Assembly: GCF_000759975.1 (NCBI RefSeq) | Contig: NZ_JNAM01000006.1 | Coordinates: 1-64,000, forward strand | Length of the DNA stretch: 64,000 nt | From: Prochlorococcus marinus str. MIT 9302 | Lineage (GTDB): Bacteria; Cyanobacteriota; Cyanobacteriia; PCC-6307; Cyanobiaceae | Direction of reading: 5' to 3' | Part shown: positions 1 to 8,657 of the stretch, piece by piece | Position numbering within the stretch: the stretch's first letter is position 1 | Layout of the letters: the number at the start of each line of letters is the position of its first letter | Notes under the pieces: generated by a model | Seen by the model: the letters and a program-made list of their open reading frames with translations, nothing else | Database searches by the model: none | Told to the model about the DNA's origin: nothing | Program-made: the position numbers and the translations under genes

Positions 1-278
1 TTGAGTTCCTTTTGATATGCCTCTTTGCTTGAGAGTATGAAATCATTAATCGAGAATTTATTAAATAACGACTTTCCTATTTGTGAACCCACACCTTTGT
101 TATTGAGTTCCTTTTGATATGCCTCTTTGCTTGAGAGTATGAAATCATTAATCGAGAATTTATTAAATAACGACTTTCCTATTTGTGAACCCACACCTTT
201 GTTATTGAGTTCCTTTTGATATGCCTCTTTGCTTGAGAGTATGATATCTTTAATCGAGAATTGATTTAACAATGACAT
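1..278 (-). CDS. N-terminal part of an unrecognised tandem-repeat protein (runs off the left edge)
   Basis: This reading frame is open from an ATG at 276-278 to the left edge (92 codons plus two bases), and a stop lies ten codons upstream of that ATG. The other minus-strand evidence is that all three plus-strand frames contain stops within one repeat unit. After the short start MSLLNQFSIKD the protein consists of a 34-residue unit that begins NKGVGSQIGKSLF and ends AYQKELN. The first unit is divergent and the next two are identical at the DNA level. The unit is polar and rich in Lys, Asn, Ser and Gln; I see no signal peptide, membrane segment or cysteine. I do not recognise the family and assign no function. 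The window starts exactly at a repeat-unit boundary, so this may be a contig end, and the true repeat number is unknown. Confidence 0.6.
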   Translation of the reverse strand, partial: MSLLNQFSIKDIILSSKEAYQKELNNKGVGSQIGKSLFNKFSINDFILSSKEAYQKELNNKGVGSQIGKSLFNKFSINDFILSSKEAYQKEL

Positions 279-290
279 TCTTATTTGTGA
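1..290. repeat. 102-bp in-frame tandem repeat, 2 perfect copies plus 1 divergent
   Basis: Copies begin at 1, 103 and 205. Copies 1 and 2 (1-102 and 103-204) are identical base for base. Copy 3 matches for about its first 40 bases and then diverges, most of all after about 290. The 102-bp period is 34 codons, so unit gain or loss keeps the minus-strand protein in frame. Identity at silent positions points to recent duplication or gene conversion. Confidence 0.95.
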
Positions 291-337
291 AAATTGATTT
301 GTAGATGATCACTTAAGTTCTCAATTCTTTTATAACG

Positions 338-446
338 CATAGCAATTTGCACTTCAACTGTGTGAGATCTTTTTTGGAAATTTACATATCAAACTTTCTT
401 AATTAAATCTGGACACCCTACTACTGCTTCTATAGTAGGGTTTTTT
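338..446 (+). ncRNA. candidate small RNA ending at an intrinsic terminator
   Basis: No plus-strand gene precedes the terminator at 416-446, yet it is a good one and works only in the plus direction. A TATAAC hexamer at 331-336 could be the -10 box of a promoter starting near 343, giving an RNA of roughly 105 nt. No convincing -35 box is present, which is common in this lineage. I do not match the sequence to a known Yfr RNA or to 6S RNA. The rest of the 279-595 gene-free stretch holds nothing else I can support. Confidence 0.3.
416..446 (+). terminator. rho-independent terminator
   Basis: A perfect 8-bp stem (CCCTACTA at 416-423, TAGTAGGG at 433-440) with a 9-nt loop is followed at once by six T (441-446) on the plus strand. 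On the minus strand the stem is followed by TGTCC, so it does not serve tRNA-Ser or any other minus-strand transcript. Confidence 0.75.
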
Positions 447-595
447 GTGCAAATTTTTTTCCTACAACATTTCCGACAAAAAAATTTGGGTTTGGATTAA
501 AAATCTAACCATAACAAATAACTCATAAGTTTCTCTAATTCTTTTAACTGCAATTATTTTGACCCTTTCTGACGTTATCTGACAATAATAAAATA

Positions 596-684
596 CGGAG
601 AGGGAGGGATTCGAACCCTCGACAAAAGTTACCTCCTGTAACTCCTTAGCAGGGAGCCGCTTTCAACCACTCAGCCACCTCTCC
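596..684 (-). tRNA. tRNA-Ser(GCU)
   Basis: The minus strand folds as a class II tRNA. It has a 7-bp acceptor stem (GGAGAGG/CCTCTCC), a long variable arm, the T-loop GGTTCGAATCC, anticodon GCT in the loop CTGCTAA, and discriminator G at 596. CCA is not encoded. A TATAAG-like -10 lies just upstream (about 690-697 read on the minus strand). It decodes AGC and AGU. Confidence 0.95.
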
Positions 685-745
685 AGTTCTTATACATTAT
701 CAATTTTTTTGCAAACATTCAAAATTTTTTATTTAATCGAAATGT

Positions 746-1945
746 CTAATCAACTTGAACTCTCGGTAATCTATTTTTAAAAGAACAAAGAATTTCCCAA
801 GGAATAGTATTAGATTCTCTTGCCCAATCAAGAGGAGAAATTGTTTTATCTCCATCAGATCCAAGTAATATCATCGTACTACCAATCTGAATTTCATTTG
901 AATCTGTTATGTCCACCATCATTTGGTCCATAGTTATAGATCCAACTTGGGGATAAAATTTATTATTATGAATAACATTTATCTTGCCTGAAAGATTTCT
1001 TGGGACGCCATCTGCATAACCAATGCTTAATACAGCTAACTTAGTTTTTCTACTACTTAAAAATTTTCCTCCATAACTTACACTCACACCTTGATCGATA
1101 ATTCTTATAAAAGCTACTTTGGCCTTCAAAAATAAAGCTGGTTTAAGCGACAAATTTTTATCTATTTTTGCTAGAGGACTATATCCATACATTGATAGCC
1201 CAACACGTACCATATGAAAATGGAAATTTTGATTGAGAAGCATGCCTGCAGAATTAGCTAAATGAATCTTAATATTTTGATTTCTATTAACCTTAATTTG
1301 TTCTAATAATTCCTGAAACTTTTGCCTCTGTAATTGTGTAGTGCTTTTAGGATCTAACGAATTGAATTCATCTGCAGATGCTAAATGACTGTATATTCCT
1401 TCTATAGAAATATTTTCAAAAGATTTGATTTTTTCAAATTGATGCAAAAATTTATTACATTCAAATCCTAATCTTGACATTCCAGTATCAACTTTAAGAT
1501 GTAAAGAAAATTTCAATCCAAAGTGCTTACCAATATTATTGCAAATTAAACATTCTCTGATACTACTAATAGTTGGCATAAGATCATTTTTAAAAGATAT
1601 TATTAAATCCCTTCTTGTATAAAGATTTCCGAGGATAAGAATTGGTTTTTTAACTCCAGAAGAACGAAGCTTAATCCCCTCTTTTAATGTGGCAACGCCT
1701 AATTGTGAAGCTCCACCTTTGATAGCATATTCAGATACTACTTTTGCATCATGTCCATATCCATCAGCTTTAACAACTGCCATAAATTGACAATTTTTAC
1801 TTAATTTTGATTTTAAATGCCTTACATTTGTTTCTAATTCTTTACCTCTAACTTCAATCCATGCTCTTTGTTTTGGATCTATATCTTTTTCTAAAGTTGG
1901 ATATTTGTCAAAATTAAATACCTTATTTGTTTGAGGAATTTGCAT
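746..1945 (-). CDS. alr: alanine racemase
   Basis: A PLP enzyme that interconverts L- and D-alanine and supplies D-Ala for peptidoglycan in the cytoplasm. The N-terminal TIM barrel carries the cofactor motif AVVKADGYGHD, with the Schiff-base lysine at residue 59. The C-terminal beta domain has the VSVSYGGKF region containing the second catalytic base (Tyr, near residue 290) and the family segment SITMDQMMVDIT. At 399 residues it is full length; the first 25 or so residues extend beyond typical family members. The ATG start at 1945 lies head to head with the HNH gene. Confidence 0.95.
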   Translation of the reverse strand: MQIPQTNKVFNFDKYPTLEKDIDPKQRAWIEVRGKELETNVRHLKSKLSKNCQFMAVVKADGYGHDAKVVSEYAIKGGASQLGVATLKEGIKLRSSGVKKPILILGNLYTRRDLIISFKNDLMPTISSIRECLICNNIGKHFGLKFSLHLKVDTGMSRLGFECNKFLHQFEKIKSFENISIEGIYSHLASADEFNSLDPKSTTQLQRQKFQELLEQIKVNRNQNIKIHLANSAGMLLNQNFHFHMVRVGLSMYGYSPLAKIDKNLSLKPALFLKAKVAFIRIIDQGVSVSYGGKFLSSRKTKLAVLSIGYADGVPRNLSGKINVIHNNKFYPQVGSITMDQMMVDITDSNEIQIGSTMILLGSDGDKTISPLDWARESNTIPWEILCSFKNRLPRVQVD

Positions 1946-2013
1946 TAATTTTGCGCAATTATATGCGTATATTGAAATATACAGTTAGCATGACATGTAA
2001 ATTGTATTTTGGC

Positions 2014-2520
2014 ATGGGCCAGACTCTAGTTTTAAATGCATCTTATGAACCTTTAAACATCACTTCTTGGCGAAGAGCCGTTATTTTGATGATAAAAGGT
2101 AAGGCAGAAAGCTTGGAGGAAGATAAATCTTATTCAATACATTTAGGCAGAAAATTACCTACAGTTATAAGACTTCGTTACTACGTTAAGGTACCCTTTA
2201 GGGAGGTTTCGTTGACAAGAAAAAATATTCTTCTAAGAGATAATAATGCTTGTCAATACTGTAATTATAGGGGTGGTGATTTATCAATAGATCATGTTTT
2301 ACCGAGAAGCAGGGGAGGAACTGATAATTGGGAGAACGTTACTACAGCATGTCTTACATGTAATGTACAAAAAGGTAACCGTACCCCAGAAGAGGCAAAC
2401 ATGCCTTTAAAACGGAAGCCCTACCGTCCACTAAGTAATCTCAATTTTGAGGCTACAAGACAAATCGACTCTGGCAGGCATAAAGAATGGGGTAAATATG
2501 TAATAGGGTTAGCAATCTAA
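2014..2520 (+). CDS. HNH endonuclease family protein
   Basis: The HNH/zinc module starts with CQYCNYRGGDLSIDHVLPRS and continues with the NWENVTTACLTCN segment. It supplies two CxxC pairs, the DH metal/catalytic pair and the second conserved Asn. This small cyanobacterial family begins with MGQTLVLNASYEPLN, so I start at the ATG at 2014 (168 aa). The frame is open up to an ATG at 1927, but that would overlap alr and add 29 residues unlike the family. The cellular role is unknown; these stand-alone HNH proteins are chromosomal and not obviously tied to a restriction system or phage here. It converges on prfA with a 13-bp gap. Confidence 0.85.
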   Translation: MGQTLVLNASYEPLNITSWRRAVILMIKGKAESLEEDKSYSIHLGRKLPTVIRLRYYVKVPFREVSLTRKNILLRDNNACQYCNYRGGDLSIDHVLPRSRGGTDNWENVTTACLTCNVQKGNRTPEEANMPLKRKPYRPLSNLNFEATRQIDSGRHKEWGKYVIGLAI

Positions 2521-2533
2521 TAAATATAAAAAC

Positions 2534-3628
2534 TTAATTTACTTCGTTATTAAAATCTTCCATCATTCTCTTCTGTTCTTGCGCAATGCATGCATCAATG
2601 ACTTCATCCAATTGACCCGCGAGAATTGGTTCTAGTGAGAAATTAGAGCCTAATCTATGGTCAGTTGTCCTATTATCTTTAAAATTATAAGTTCTAATTT
2701 TTTCACTCCTATCGCCTGTTCCAACCTGCGAAAGCCTTTGTGATCTCTCTTTGGCATTAGCTTCTTTTAATTGAATTTCATATAATTTAGCTCTTAAAAT
2801 TTCCATTGCCCGTTCACGATTTTGCAACTGTGATCTTTCTTGAGTACAAAAAACTCTTATCCCTGTGGGCTTATGGAGAAGATCAATAGCAGTCTCTACC
2901 TTGTTAACATTTTGTCCCCCTGCACCCCCTGATCTTGCTGTGCCAACCTCTAAATCGGTTGGATCAATCTTCACCTCAACAGGATCAGCCTCAGGCATAA
3001 CGGCAACTGTAGCTGTAGAAGTGTGAACTCTACCTTGAGATTCAGTAGCTGGAACTCTTTGAACTCTATGAACACCAGCCTCAAATTTAAGTTGACTATA
3101 TACAGAATCTCCCTTAACAGAGATAACCAACTCTTTGAATCCTCCCATATCCGACTCAGAGGCAGTAACAGGTTTTACAGACCATCCAATTTTTTGCCCA
3201 TATCTTTCATACATTCTTGCCAAATCACCCGCCCATATACAAGCCTCATTGCCTCCAGCACCTGCTCTGATTTCTAACATTACACTTCTTTCATCTCTTG
3301 GATCTTTCGGTAACAAGGCGATTGTAGTTTTTTGAATAAGTTTATCCTTAAATTCCTCTAGATTAGTTATCTCTTCAGTAATTAAAGTCTCCATCTCTTT
3401 GTCATTTCTATTCTCTTTAAGTAGATTTTTTGAATCTTCAATTTCCCTATCAGTCTCAAGTAACTTTTTAAAATCAATTACTAAAGGTTCCAATTTTGAC
3501 CTTTCTCTTGCTATTGATTCCAATTTTTTAGGATCATTTGCTATGTCAGGATCTGCGAGCTGCACTTCTAAATTTTCAAAACTTTCTGAAGCAGTTTTCA
3601 ACCTTGCAATTAATGTTGAGTATTCCAA
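2534..3628 (-). CDS. prfA: peptide chain release factor 1
   Basis: Class I release factor that reads UAA and UAG and triggers peptidyl-tRNA hydrolysis on the ribosome. It contains the codon-recognition tripeptide PAT in [14 protein letters not shown], which marks RF1 rather than RF2, and the catalytic GGQ in [14 protein letters not shown]. At 364 residues it is normal for RF1. The start is TTG (3626-3628), which agrees with the family N-terminus. It is the last gene of the rplM-rpsI-rpmE-prfA string, so it is probably co-transcribed with ribosomal proteins. Confidence 0.97.
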   Translation of the reverse strand: MEYSTLIARLKTASESFENLEVQLADPDIANDPKKLESIARERSKLEPLVIDFKKLLETDREIEDSKNLLKENRNDKEMETLITEEITNLEEFKDKLIQKTTIALLPKDPRDERSVMLEIRAGAGGNEACIWAGDLARMYERYGQKIGWSVKPVTASESDMGGFKELVISVKGDSVYSQLKFEAGVHRVQRVPATESQGRVHTSTATVAVMPEADPVEVKIDPTDLEVGTARSGGAGGQNVNKVETAIDLLHKPTGIRVFCTQERSQLQNRERAMEILRAKLYEIQLKEANAKERSQRLSQVGTGDRSEKIRTYNFKDNRTTDHRLGSNFSLEPILAGQLDEVIDACIAQEQKRMMEDFNNEVN

Positions 3629-3658
3629 TTGAAATTATGCTTAAAAATTATGAAAATT

Positions 3659-3919
3659 CTATTTCTTAGAATCTTTTTCTTCTTTTTGCTTTTTTGATGT
3701 CGCTGAATTAGCTGAACCCATTCCATATTTTTTCATAAACCTATCAACTCTTCCTTCTGTATCAAGAATTTTTTGAGTTCCTGTAAAGAAGGGATGATTA
3801 CCACTCCATACATCTACATGTAGTTCAGGCTGAGTTGAGCCAGTGGTCATTACAACTTCTCCATTACAAATAACTTTTGCATCTGGATACCATTTTGGGT
3901 GGATTTCTGATTTTGGCAT
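3659..3919 (-). CDS. rpmE: 50S ribosomal protein L31, zinc-free form
   Basis: The N-terminal MPKSEIHPKWYPDA and the NHPFFTGTQKILDTEGRVDRF core identify L31. The classical form binds zinc through four cysteines; this one has a single Cys (residue 18), so it is the C-minus, zinc-independent type. The 86-residue length includes a charged Lys/Glu tail. It lies between rpsI and prfA on the same strand. Confidence 0.96.
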   Translation of the reverse strand: MPKSEIHPKWYPDAKVICNGEVVMTTGSTQPELHVDVWSGNHPFFTGTQKILDTEGRVDRFMKKYGMGSANSATSKKQKEEKDSKK

Positions 3920-3931
3920 AATTAAATTCCT

Positions 3932-4342
3932 TTAACGTTTGGAGAATTGTGGTGCTTTTCTTGCTTTTTTAAGACCATATTTTCTTCTTTCCTTTGCTCT
4001 AGGATCTCTGCTGAGATGGCCTTCAGTTTTTAGTGGTTTCCTGTTGTCAGGAGATAATTCGCAAAGAGCTCTTGCTGCACCTTGCTTAATAGCATCTGCC
4101 TGACCTGTCAATCCACCACCAAAAACATTTACCAAAATATCATAAGAGTTTTCTAGGCCTAATGTTTGCAAGGGAGCTTTTACCGAATTTAAATGCAGTG
4201 GATTAAAGTTTAAGTAATCATCTCCTGAACGGCCATTAATTTTAATTTGTCCATTTCCAGGAATCAAACGAACTCTAGCAACTGAAGTTTTTCTTCTTCC
4301 AGTTCCCCAATAAACAGCTTTGTTTTTTATTTGACTATTCAT
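3932..4342 (-). CDS. rpsI: 30S ribosomal protein S9
   Basis: Recognised by the start of the fold ([16 protein letters not shown]), the central [19 protein letters not shown] segment and the basic tail ending in FSKR, whose last residues reach the P-site tRNA in known ribosomes. 136 residues, normal. Nine bases separate it from rplM upstream, the usual L13-S9 pair. Confidence 0.98.
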   Translation of the reverse strand: MNSQIKNKAVYWGTGRRKTSVARVRLIPGNGQIKINGRSGDDYLNFNPLHLNSVKAPLQTLGLENSYDILVNVFGGGLTGQADAIKQGAARALCELSPDNRKPLKTEGHLSRDPRAKERRKYGLKKARKAPQFSKR

Positions 4343-4351
4343 TTTTATAAC

Positions 4352-4783
4352 TTAATTATTCAATAATACAGGATTCTGTGCAGCATGAGGATGATCAGCA
4401 CCTTTATAAACTTTTAATTTTTTAAATTGCTGTCTTCCCAAAGAGTTATGGGGCAGCATACCCTTAACAGCTTGCTCGATGATTCTTTCAGGAATTCTTT
4501 CTTGAAGAGACTCAAATTTTTCAATTTTCATTCCTCCTGGTCTGCCAGAATGTCTTCTATATAACTTTTGTGATGCTTTTTTACCAGTTACCTCAACTTT
4601 TTCGGCATTTACAACAATGACAAAATCACCTGTGTCTAAATGAGGAGTAAATGTTGGTTTATTTTTTCCTCTTAAAACAGTTGCAATTTCTGTAGCAAGT
4701 CTACCAAGTGTCTTATCTTTTGCGTCAACTAAAAACCAAGTTCTTTCAATAGTTTCTAATGACGGAGTAATCGTTTTATTCAT
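4352..4783 (-). CDS. rplM: 50S ribosomal protein L13
   Basis: Early-assembly large-subunit protein. Diagnostic segments are [19 protein letters not shown] at the N-terminus, the conserved [18 protein letters not shown] stretch, and [19 protein letters not shown] near the C-terminus. 143 residues. First gene of the rplM-rpsI-rpmE-prfA unit, preceded by its own promoter-like sequence. Confidence 0.98.
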   Translation of the reverse strand: MNKTITPSLETIERTWFLVDAKDKTLGRLATEIATVLRGKNKPTFTPHLDTGDFVIVVNAEKVEVTGKKASQKLYRRHSGRPGGMKIEKFESLQERIPERIIEQAVKGMLPHNSLGRQQFKKLKVYKGADHPHAAQNPVLLNN

Positions 4784-4822
4784 TTACCAAATTTATGCAA
4801 ATAAATTTAAATTTAGTTCTAA

Positions 4823-4852
4823 ATTCTACCTTATTGGAGGAGTATTAAACAA
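4823..4852 (-). promoter_or_regulatory. putative promoter of rplM-rpsI-rpmE-prfA
   Basis: On the minus strand a TTGTTT (plus 847-852) and a TAGAAT (plus 823-828) are separated by 18 bases, about 40 bases before the rplM ATG. This would make rplM-prfA a transcription unit separate from the upstream truA/rplQ block. Sequence fit only; no start site is known. Confidence 0.45.
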
Positions 4853-4898
4853 TTATTTTGGATTATTTACACAAATAACTTCCTTTAAACAAATATAC

Positions 4899-5705
4899 TT
4901 AAGAAAAACCTTTAATTAAAAATACTGGGAAAAAATCTTTTTTATTGATTTTTTTAAAAACATTTTCTTCATAAACAGCATTCACCAAACATAACCCCTT
5001 AGCTGGAGCAGATTCTTTAACCTCATTTTTCTTTTTATTTACCCATCTATCCGTAAAAATTTCTGGCGATATTTTTTTCTCTCCAACTAACACTAGTTGA
5101 CCAACAATCAAACGAACCATTCCATAGAGAAAACCAGTAGCTTTAATATCAACTAAAATCAAATCCTCTACTCTTTGAATAGATATATTTTTTATTTTTG
5201 TAATAGAAGTTGACCTATTGCTTCCACTTTTCTGAAAAGCAAAAAAATCATGCTCTCCTTCCATTTCCTTTGATGCATTTGACATTGAAACTTCATCTAG
5301 CACTTTTTGGTACCTATGCCATGTCCAATTATTAATAAACAAGTTAGGAAACTTACTATTATTAATGACATATCGATAATGTCTATACATTGTTGAGTAG
5401 CATGCATGCCAACTACATTTAACCTCAACCGATTCCAAGATTCTAATTGTTAAGGGTAAAAGACTATTTAATACATCTGAATAACTATTGCCAGGAATAA
5501 CACAATCAACATCAAAGTGAACTACTTGGCCCGATGCATGAACCCCTGCGTCTGTTCTTCCGGCAGCAAAAGTCTTTACTACATGATGTGTAATTTTAAA
5601 AAGTGCTCTCTCTAGAATTTCCTGAACTGTATTTGCATTTTTTTGTCTTTGCCAGCCTGAATAATTAGATCCATCATATTGAATTAGTAAAGCTACCCTT
5701 TTCAA
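4899..5705 (-). CDS. truA: tRNA pseudouridine(38-40) synthase
   Basis: Converts uridines 38-40 of the tRNA anticodon stem-loop to pseudouridine. The catalytic Asp sits in AAGRTDAGVHASGQV near residue 52, and the N-terminal ALLIQYDGSNYSGWQRQ and the GFLYGMVRLIVGQL stretch are family hallmarks. 268 residues. Start is TTG (5703-5705), matching the family N-terminus. It follows rplQ by 39 bases, the normal cyanobacterial order. Confidence 0.96.
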   Translation of the reverse strand: MKRVALLIQYDGSNYSGWQRQKNANTVQEILERALFKITHHVVKTFAAGRTDAGVHASGQVVHFDVDCVIPGNSYSDVLNSLLPLTIRILESVEVKCSWHACYSTMYRHYRYVINNSKFPNLFINNWTWHRYQKVLDEVSMSNASKEMEGEHDFFAFQKSGSNRSTSITKIKNISIQRVEDLILVDIKATGFLYGMVRLIVGQLVLVGEKKISPEIFTDRWVNKKKNEVKESAPAKGLCLVNAVYEENVFKKINKKDFFPVFLIKGFS

Positions 5706-5744
5706 AAGTTTTGTTTTCTATTAAAAGACTATTTATTGGCAAAC

Positions 5745-6095
5745 TTAAACAAGTTCGATAATAGCCATCTGAGCGTTATCACCCTTTCTAGAGACGGTTC
5801 TGACTATTCGTGTATAACCACCTTTTCTTTCTCCATATCTTTCCTTTGCTTTCTCAAATAACGAATGAACTAATTTCTTATCATAGATATATCCAATAGC
5901 CCTTCTCCTAGAAGCCAAACTACCATCTTTAGCAAGAGAAATCATCCTTTCAGCTTCGTTTCTTAAAGCTTTTGCTCTAGCTTTTGTTGTTGTAACTCTA
6001 CCTTCCCTAATTAATTGTGTAGTCAAACCTCTTAAAAGTGCTTTCCTCTGGTCAGCAGGTTTACTCAATAATGGAATTCTAAGTTGGTGTCTCAT
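5745..6095 (-). CDS. rplQ: 50S ribosomal protein L17
   Basis: Recognised by [24 protein letters not shown], shortened here to its first part [19 protein letters not shown], and the C-terminal GYTRIVRT and MAIIELV. 116 residues. It follows rpoA by 14 bases, the standard alpha-operon end. Confidence 0.98.
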   Translation of the reverse strand: MRHQLRIPLLSKPADQRKALLRGLTTQLIREGRVTTTKARAKALRNEAERMISLAKDGSLASRRRAIGYIYDKKLVHSLFEKAKERYGERKGGYTRIVRTVSRKGDNAQMAIIELV

Positions 6096-6109
6096 AATCT
6101 TAAAAATTG

Positions 6110-7048
6110 TTAAACGGAGGTTCTGCTTTGTGGAATAGAAATCCCTATGCGCTCAAGAGCTTCAATAACCTCATCTGCAGATTTTGAGCCAAAGTTCTTA
6201 ATTTCAAGAAGATCTTCATAGCTAAAGCCCATTAAATCTGAAACTGAGTTAACTTGCGCTCTTTTTAAACAATTATAAGCTCTAACGGACAAATTTAGTT
6301 CCTCCAGAGGAATTTGAGCTTCAGGAGATGGTTCTGGTTCTTCAGGGATTTCCTCAACCATTGTGACAGTAGCAAGAGTTTGAAAAAGTTCTATTAATTG
6401 GTTTGCAGCTTCAGCAATAGCATCATCAGGACTTGTTGAGCCATCTGTTACTACTTCCATTGTTAATCTTTCTCTACCTGTACCACCCTCTGCTACAGCT
6501 GTTTCATCAATCGTAAAATTAACTCTCTTCACTGGCATAAATACAGCATCTATTTGAAGTAAATCAATAGCAGTTGTCTCTTCATTCTTACGATCAACGG
6601 GTCTATATCCCACCCCCCTTTCTACATGTATTTCCAACTCTAAGTTATGGCCCTCCTGAATAGTTGCAATAGGTTTTTCACCATCAACAATTTCAACTTG
6701 AGAGGAGAATTGAATATCATTCGCCTTGACTTCCATTGGACCACTAACTACTAACCTACCGATTTCAAGTTCTGGATTAGAACTATTAATTGATAGTTGT
6801 TTACAATTGAGAAGAATATCTAAAACGTCTTCTCTAACTCCTGGAATAGTTGCATATTCGTGGTTAATTCCTGCTATTCTGACTGCAGTTACTGCACTTC
6901 CTTCAAGTCCTCCCATCAGGACTCTTCTAAGCGAATTACCCAAAGTTGTAGCTTGTCCTCTTTCTAAAGGGCCAATTAAAAAAGTTCCTGTTTGGGAGCG
7001 ATCATCTGCTATTTGATGGTTGATTCTGTCAATCTGGTATTGCAACAC
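6110..7048 (-). CDS. rpoA: RNA polymerase alpha subunit
   Basis: Dimerises to nucleate core RNA polymerase. The N-terminal domain (about residues 1-230) has [18 protein letters not shown], the dimer interface. A Glu/Pro-rich linker ([16 protein letters not shown]) leads to the C-terminal DNA- and activator-binding domain ([32 protein letters not shown]). 312 residues. Start is GTG at 7046-7048 followed by TTG, with no Shine-Dalgarno sequence. A strong hairpin and an 8-C run lie between it and rpsK. Confidence 0.98.
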   Translation of the reverse strand: MLQYQIDRINHQIADDRSQTGTFLIGPLERGQATTLGNSLRRVLMGGLEGSAVTAVRIAGINHEYATIPGVREDVLDILLNCKQLSINSSNPELEIGRLVVSGPMEVKANDIQFSSQVEIVDGEKPIATIQEGHNLELEIHVERGVGYRPVDRKNEETTAIDLLQIDAVFMPVKRVNFTIDETAVAEGGTGRERLTMEVVTDGSTSPDDAIAEAANQLIELFQTLATVTMVEEIPEEPEPSPEAQIPLEELNLSVRAYNCLKRAQVNSVSDLMGFSYEDLLEIKNFGSKSADEVIEALERIGISIPQSRTSV

Positions 7049-7097
7049 GGAAAAAAATGTGGTTAAAGTTTTTTTAGGGGGGGGTTCGAGAATGGTT

Positions 7098-7127
7098 AAG
7101 ACCTAAACGCGTCTCCGTTTAGGTCTT
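7098..7127 (-). promoter_or_regulatory. perfect 12-bp hairpin across the rpsK stop codon
   Basis: Arms at 7098-7109 and 7116-7127 (AAGACCTAAACG/CGTTTAGGTCTT) are perfectly complementary around a 6-nt loop. The rpsK stop codon (7103-7105) lies in one arm. No U-tract follows; instead, eight C occur about 14 bases further on (plus-strand G 7077-7084). It may be a 3' stability, processing or translation-uncoupling element between rpsK and rpoA. Confidence 0.6.
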
Positions 7128-7495
7128 CTACATCCATTATGAGGTAATGGAGTTACATCTCTTATTAGAGTTATTTCTAAACCGGCCACTTGTAAAGCTC
7201 TTATGGCCGTTTCCCTACCTGAACCTGGTCCTCTAACTAATACTTCTATTTGTCTCATGCCTTGATCAAGTGCTCTTCTAGCGGCAGCTTCCGCAGCAGT
7301 TTGAGCAGCAAATGGAGTACCTTTCCTGGCGCCTTTAAATCCACTGGCTCCAGCAGATGACCAAGAAATTACCTGGCCAGAAGTATCTGAAATTGAGACG
7401 ATAGTATTATTAAATGTGCTTTGAATATGTACCACACCATTAGGTACATTACGTTTGGATTTTTTTGAACCTGTTTTTTTTACTGTAGCTGCCAT
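7103..7495 (-). CDS. rpsK: 30S ribosomal protein S11
   Basis: Platform protein of the small subunit, near the mRNA exit channel. Family features are [18 protein letters not shown], the [20 protein letters not shown] segment and the basic tail [10 protein letters not shown]. 130 residues, full length. Order rpmJ-rpsM-rpsK-rpoA is the conserved alpha operon. Confidence 0.98.
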   Translation of the reverse strand: MAATVKKTGSKKSKRNVPNGVVHIQSTFNNTIVSISDTSGQVISWSSAGASGFKGARKGTPFAAQTAAEAAARRALDQGMRQIEVLVRGPGSGRETAIRALQVAGLEITLIRDVTPLPHNGCRRPKRRRV

Positions 7496-7539
7496 GATTT
7501 TTTAATTTAATACTGGAATTTGTGAATAGATTTAGTTAA

Positions 7540-7905
7540 TTATTTTTTTCTTCCAGCAACTGTTTTTCTTGAACCTCTTCTTGTTCTTGCATTAGTTCTA
7601 GTTCTTTGGCCTCTTACTGGAAGACTCATTCTATGCCTTCTTCCTCTTACACAACCGATATCTTGTAAACGTTTTAAGGCCATTCCCTCTTTTCTTCTCA
7701 AATCCCCTTCTAAGGTAAATTCCTCTGTAGCACCTCTAAGTTTTTGAATATCAGAATCTGAAAGATCTTTGACACGAATATCTGGGTTTACACCAGTATT
7801 AGCAAGAATTAGCTTTGATCTTGTTAAACCAATTCCATAGACGTATGTAAGTGCAATTTCAACTCGCTTTTCGCGAGGTATGTCAATTCCTGCAATCCTG
7901 GCCAC
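7540..7905 (-). CDS. rpsM: 30S ribosomal protein S13
   Basis: Small-subunit head protein contacting the P-site tRNA and L5. [19 protein letters not shown] at the start, the [26 protein letters not shown] region (first part [17 protein letters not shown]) and the basic KKTV-type tail are diagnostic. 121 residues. Confidence 0.98.
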   Translation of the reverse strand: MARIAGIDIPREKRVEIALTYVYGIGLTRSKLILANTGVNPDIRVKDLSDSDIQKLRGATEEFTLEGDLRRKEGMALKRLQDIGCVRGRRHRMSLPVRGQRTRTNARTRRGSRKTVAGRKK

Positions 7906-7946
7906 GTGTTTTAAGTAAGTAAAAGTTTGAATTAAAGGGTTGAAAT

Positions 7947-8063
7947 TTAACCCTGACGCTGTTTATTGCGAGGTCTTTTCTTGTTAATAACATAGATTTT
8001 ACCTCTTCTCCTCACGATCTGATCGTCAGGACTAATTTTTTTGACTGAAGATCTGACCTTCAT
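7947..8063 (-). CDS. rpmJ: 50S ribosomal protein L36, zinc-free form
   Basis: A 38-codon gene from an ATG at 8061-8063 to a TAA at 7947-7949. The product begins [10 protein letters not shown] and ends RPRNKQRQG, the classic L36 ends. The zinc-binding Cys-Cys-Cys-His set is absent; the middle reads [19 protein letters not shown], so this is the C-minus type. It lies between adk and rpsM where L36 is expected; infA and map, often next to it in other bacteria, are not here. Confidence 0.95.
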   Translation of the reverse strand: MKVRSSVKKISPDDQIVRRRGKIYVINKKRPRNKQRQG

Positions 8064-8108
8064 AGGGGTTTTACAAATAAAACGTTAATACTCTATTCTA
8101 CATCATCA

Positions 8109-8657
8109 TCAAGCCATTTTTTGTTTGATATCAGAGGAAATAGTTTTTAAATCTCTATCAGCATCAATATATTCTAGCAATGAAAGATCTTTAAAATATT
8201 GAATCAATGGTTCTGTAGTTTTTTTATAAATGTCAATTCTTGTTCTAATAGTCTCTTCAGTATCATCTTTTCTTCCTCTTAAAAGCAAACGCTTAATTAG
8301 AACTTCTTCAGGAATATCTAAGTAAAAAACTACATCTAAAGGTTGATTTATTTCAATTAAGACCTCATTCAATGAATTTGCTTGCGATAAATTTCTTGGG
8401 TAGCCATCTAGAATCCAACCTTTATTATCTTTATCTAAATTTTGCCTTACTATTTTTAATACAAGTTCGTCATTAACAAGTTCTCCCCGGTTAATAATAT
8501 CCCTTACCTGTTTACCAAGGATAGAATTCATTTCAATTTCTTTTCTTAATAATTCGCCAGTGGAAAGGTGTAAGTAAGAATTGTTTTTACTTAATAATTC
8601 TGCCTGAGTCCCTTTACCTGCTCCAGGGGCTCCTAAAAATAGTAAATGTTTTTTCAT
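8109..8657 (-). CDS. adk: adenylate kinase
   Basis: Catalyses AMP + ATP = 2 ADP. The P-loop [12 protein letters not shown] is at residues 9-20, and the AMP-binding STGELLR and the [10 protein letters not shown] segment follow. The LID is the short form ([16 protein letters not shown]) without zinc cysteines, giving 182 residues. Its ATG overlaps the secY stop by one base (TAATG), so translation is probably coupled. The secY-adk pairing is conserved in bacterial spc operons. Confidence 0.97.
   Translation of the reverse strand: MKKHLLFLGAPGAGKGTQAELLSKNNSYLHLSTGELLRKEIEMNSILGKQVRDIINRGELVNDELVLKIVRQNLDKDNKGWILDGYPRNLSQANSLNEVLIEINQPLDVVFYLDIPEEVLIKRLLLRGRKDDTEETIRTRIDIYKKTTEPLIQYFKDLSLLEYIDADRDLKTISSDIKQKMA

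Noticed and set aside
1-290. CRISPR array
   Set aside because: The 102-bp units are contiguous, with no spacers, and are coding.
1927-2013. 29-residue N-terminal extension of the HNH protein
   Set aside because: It overlaps alr and does not resemble the family, which starts MGQTLVLNASYEPLN.
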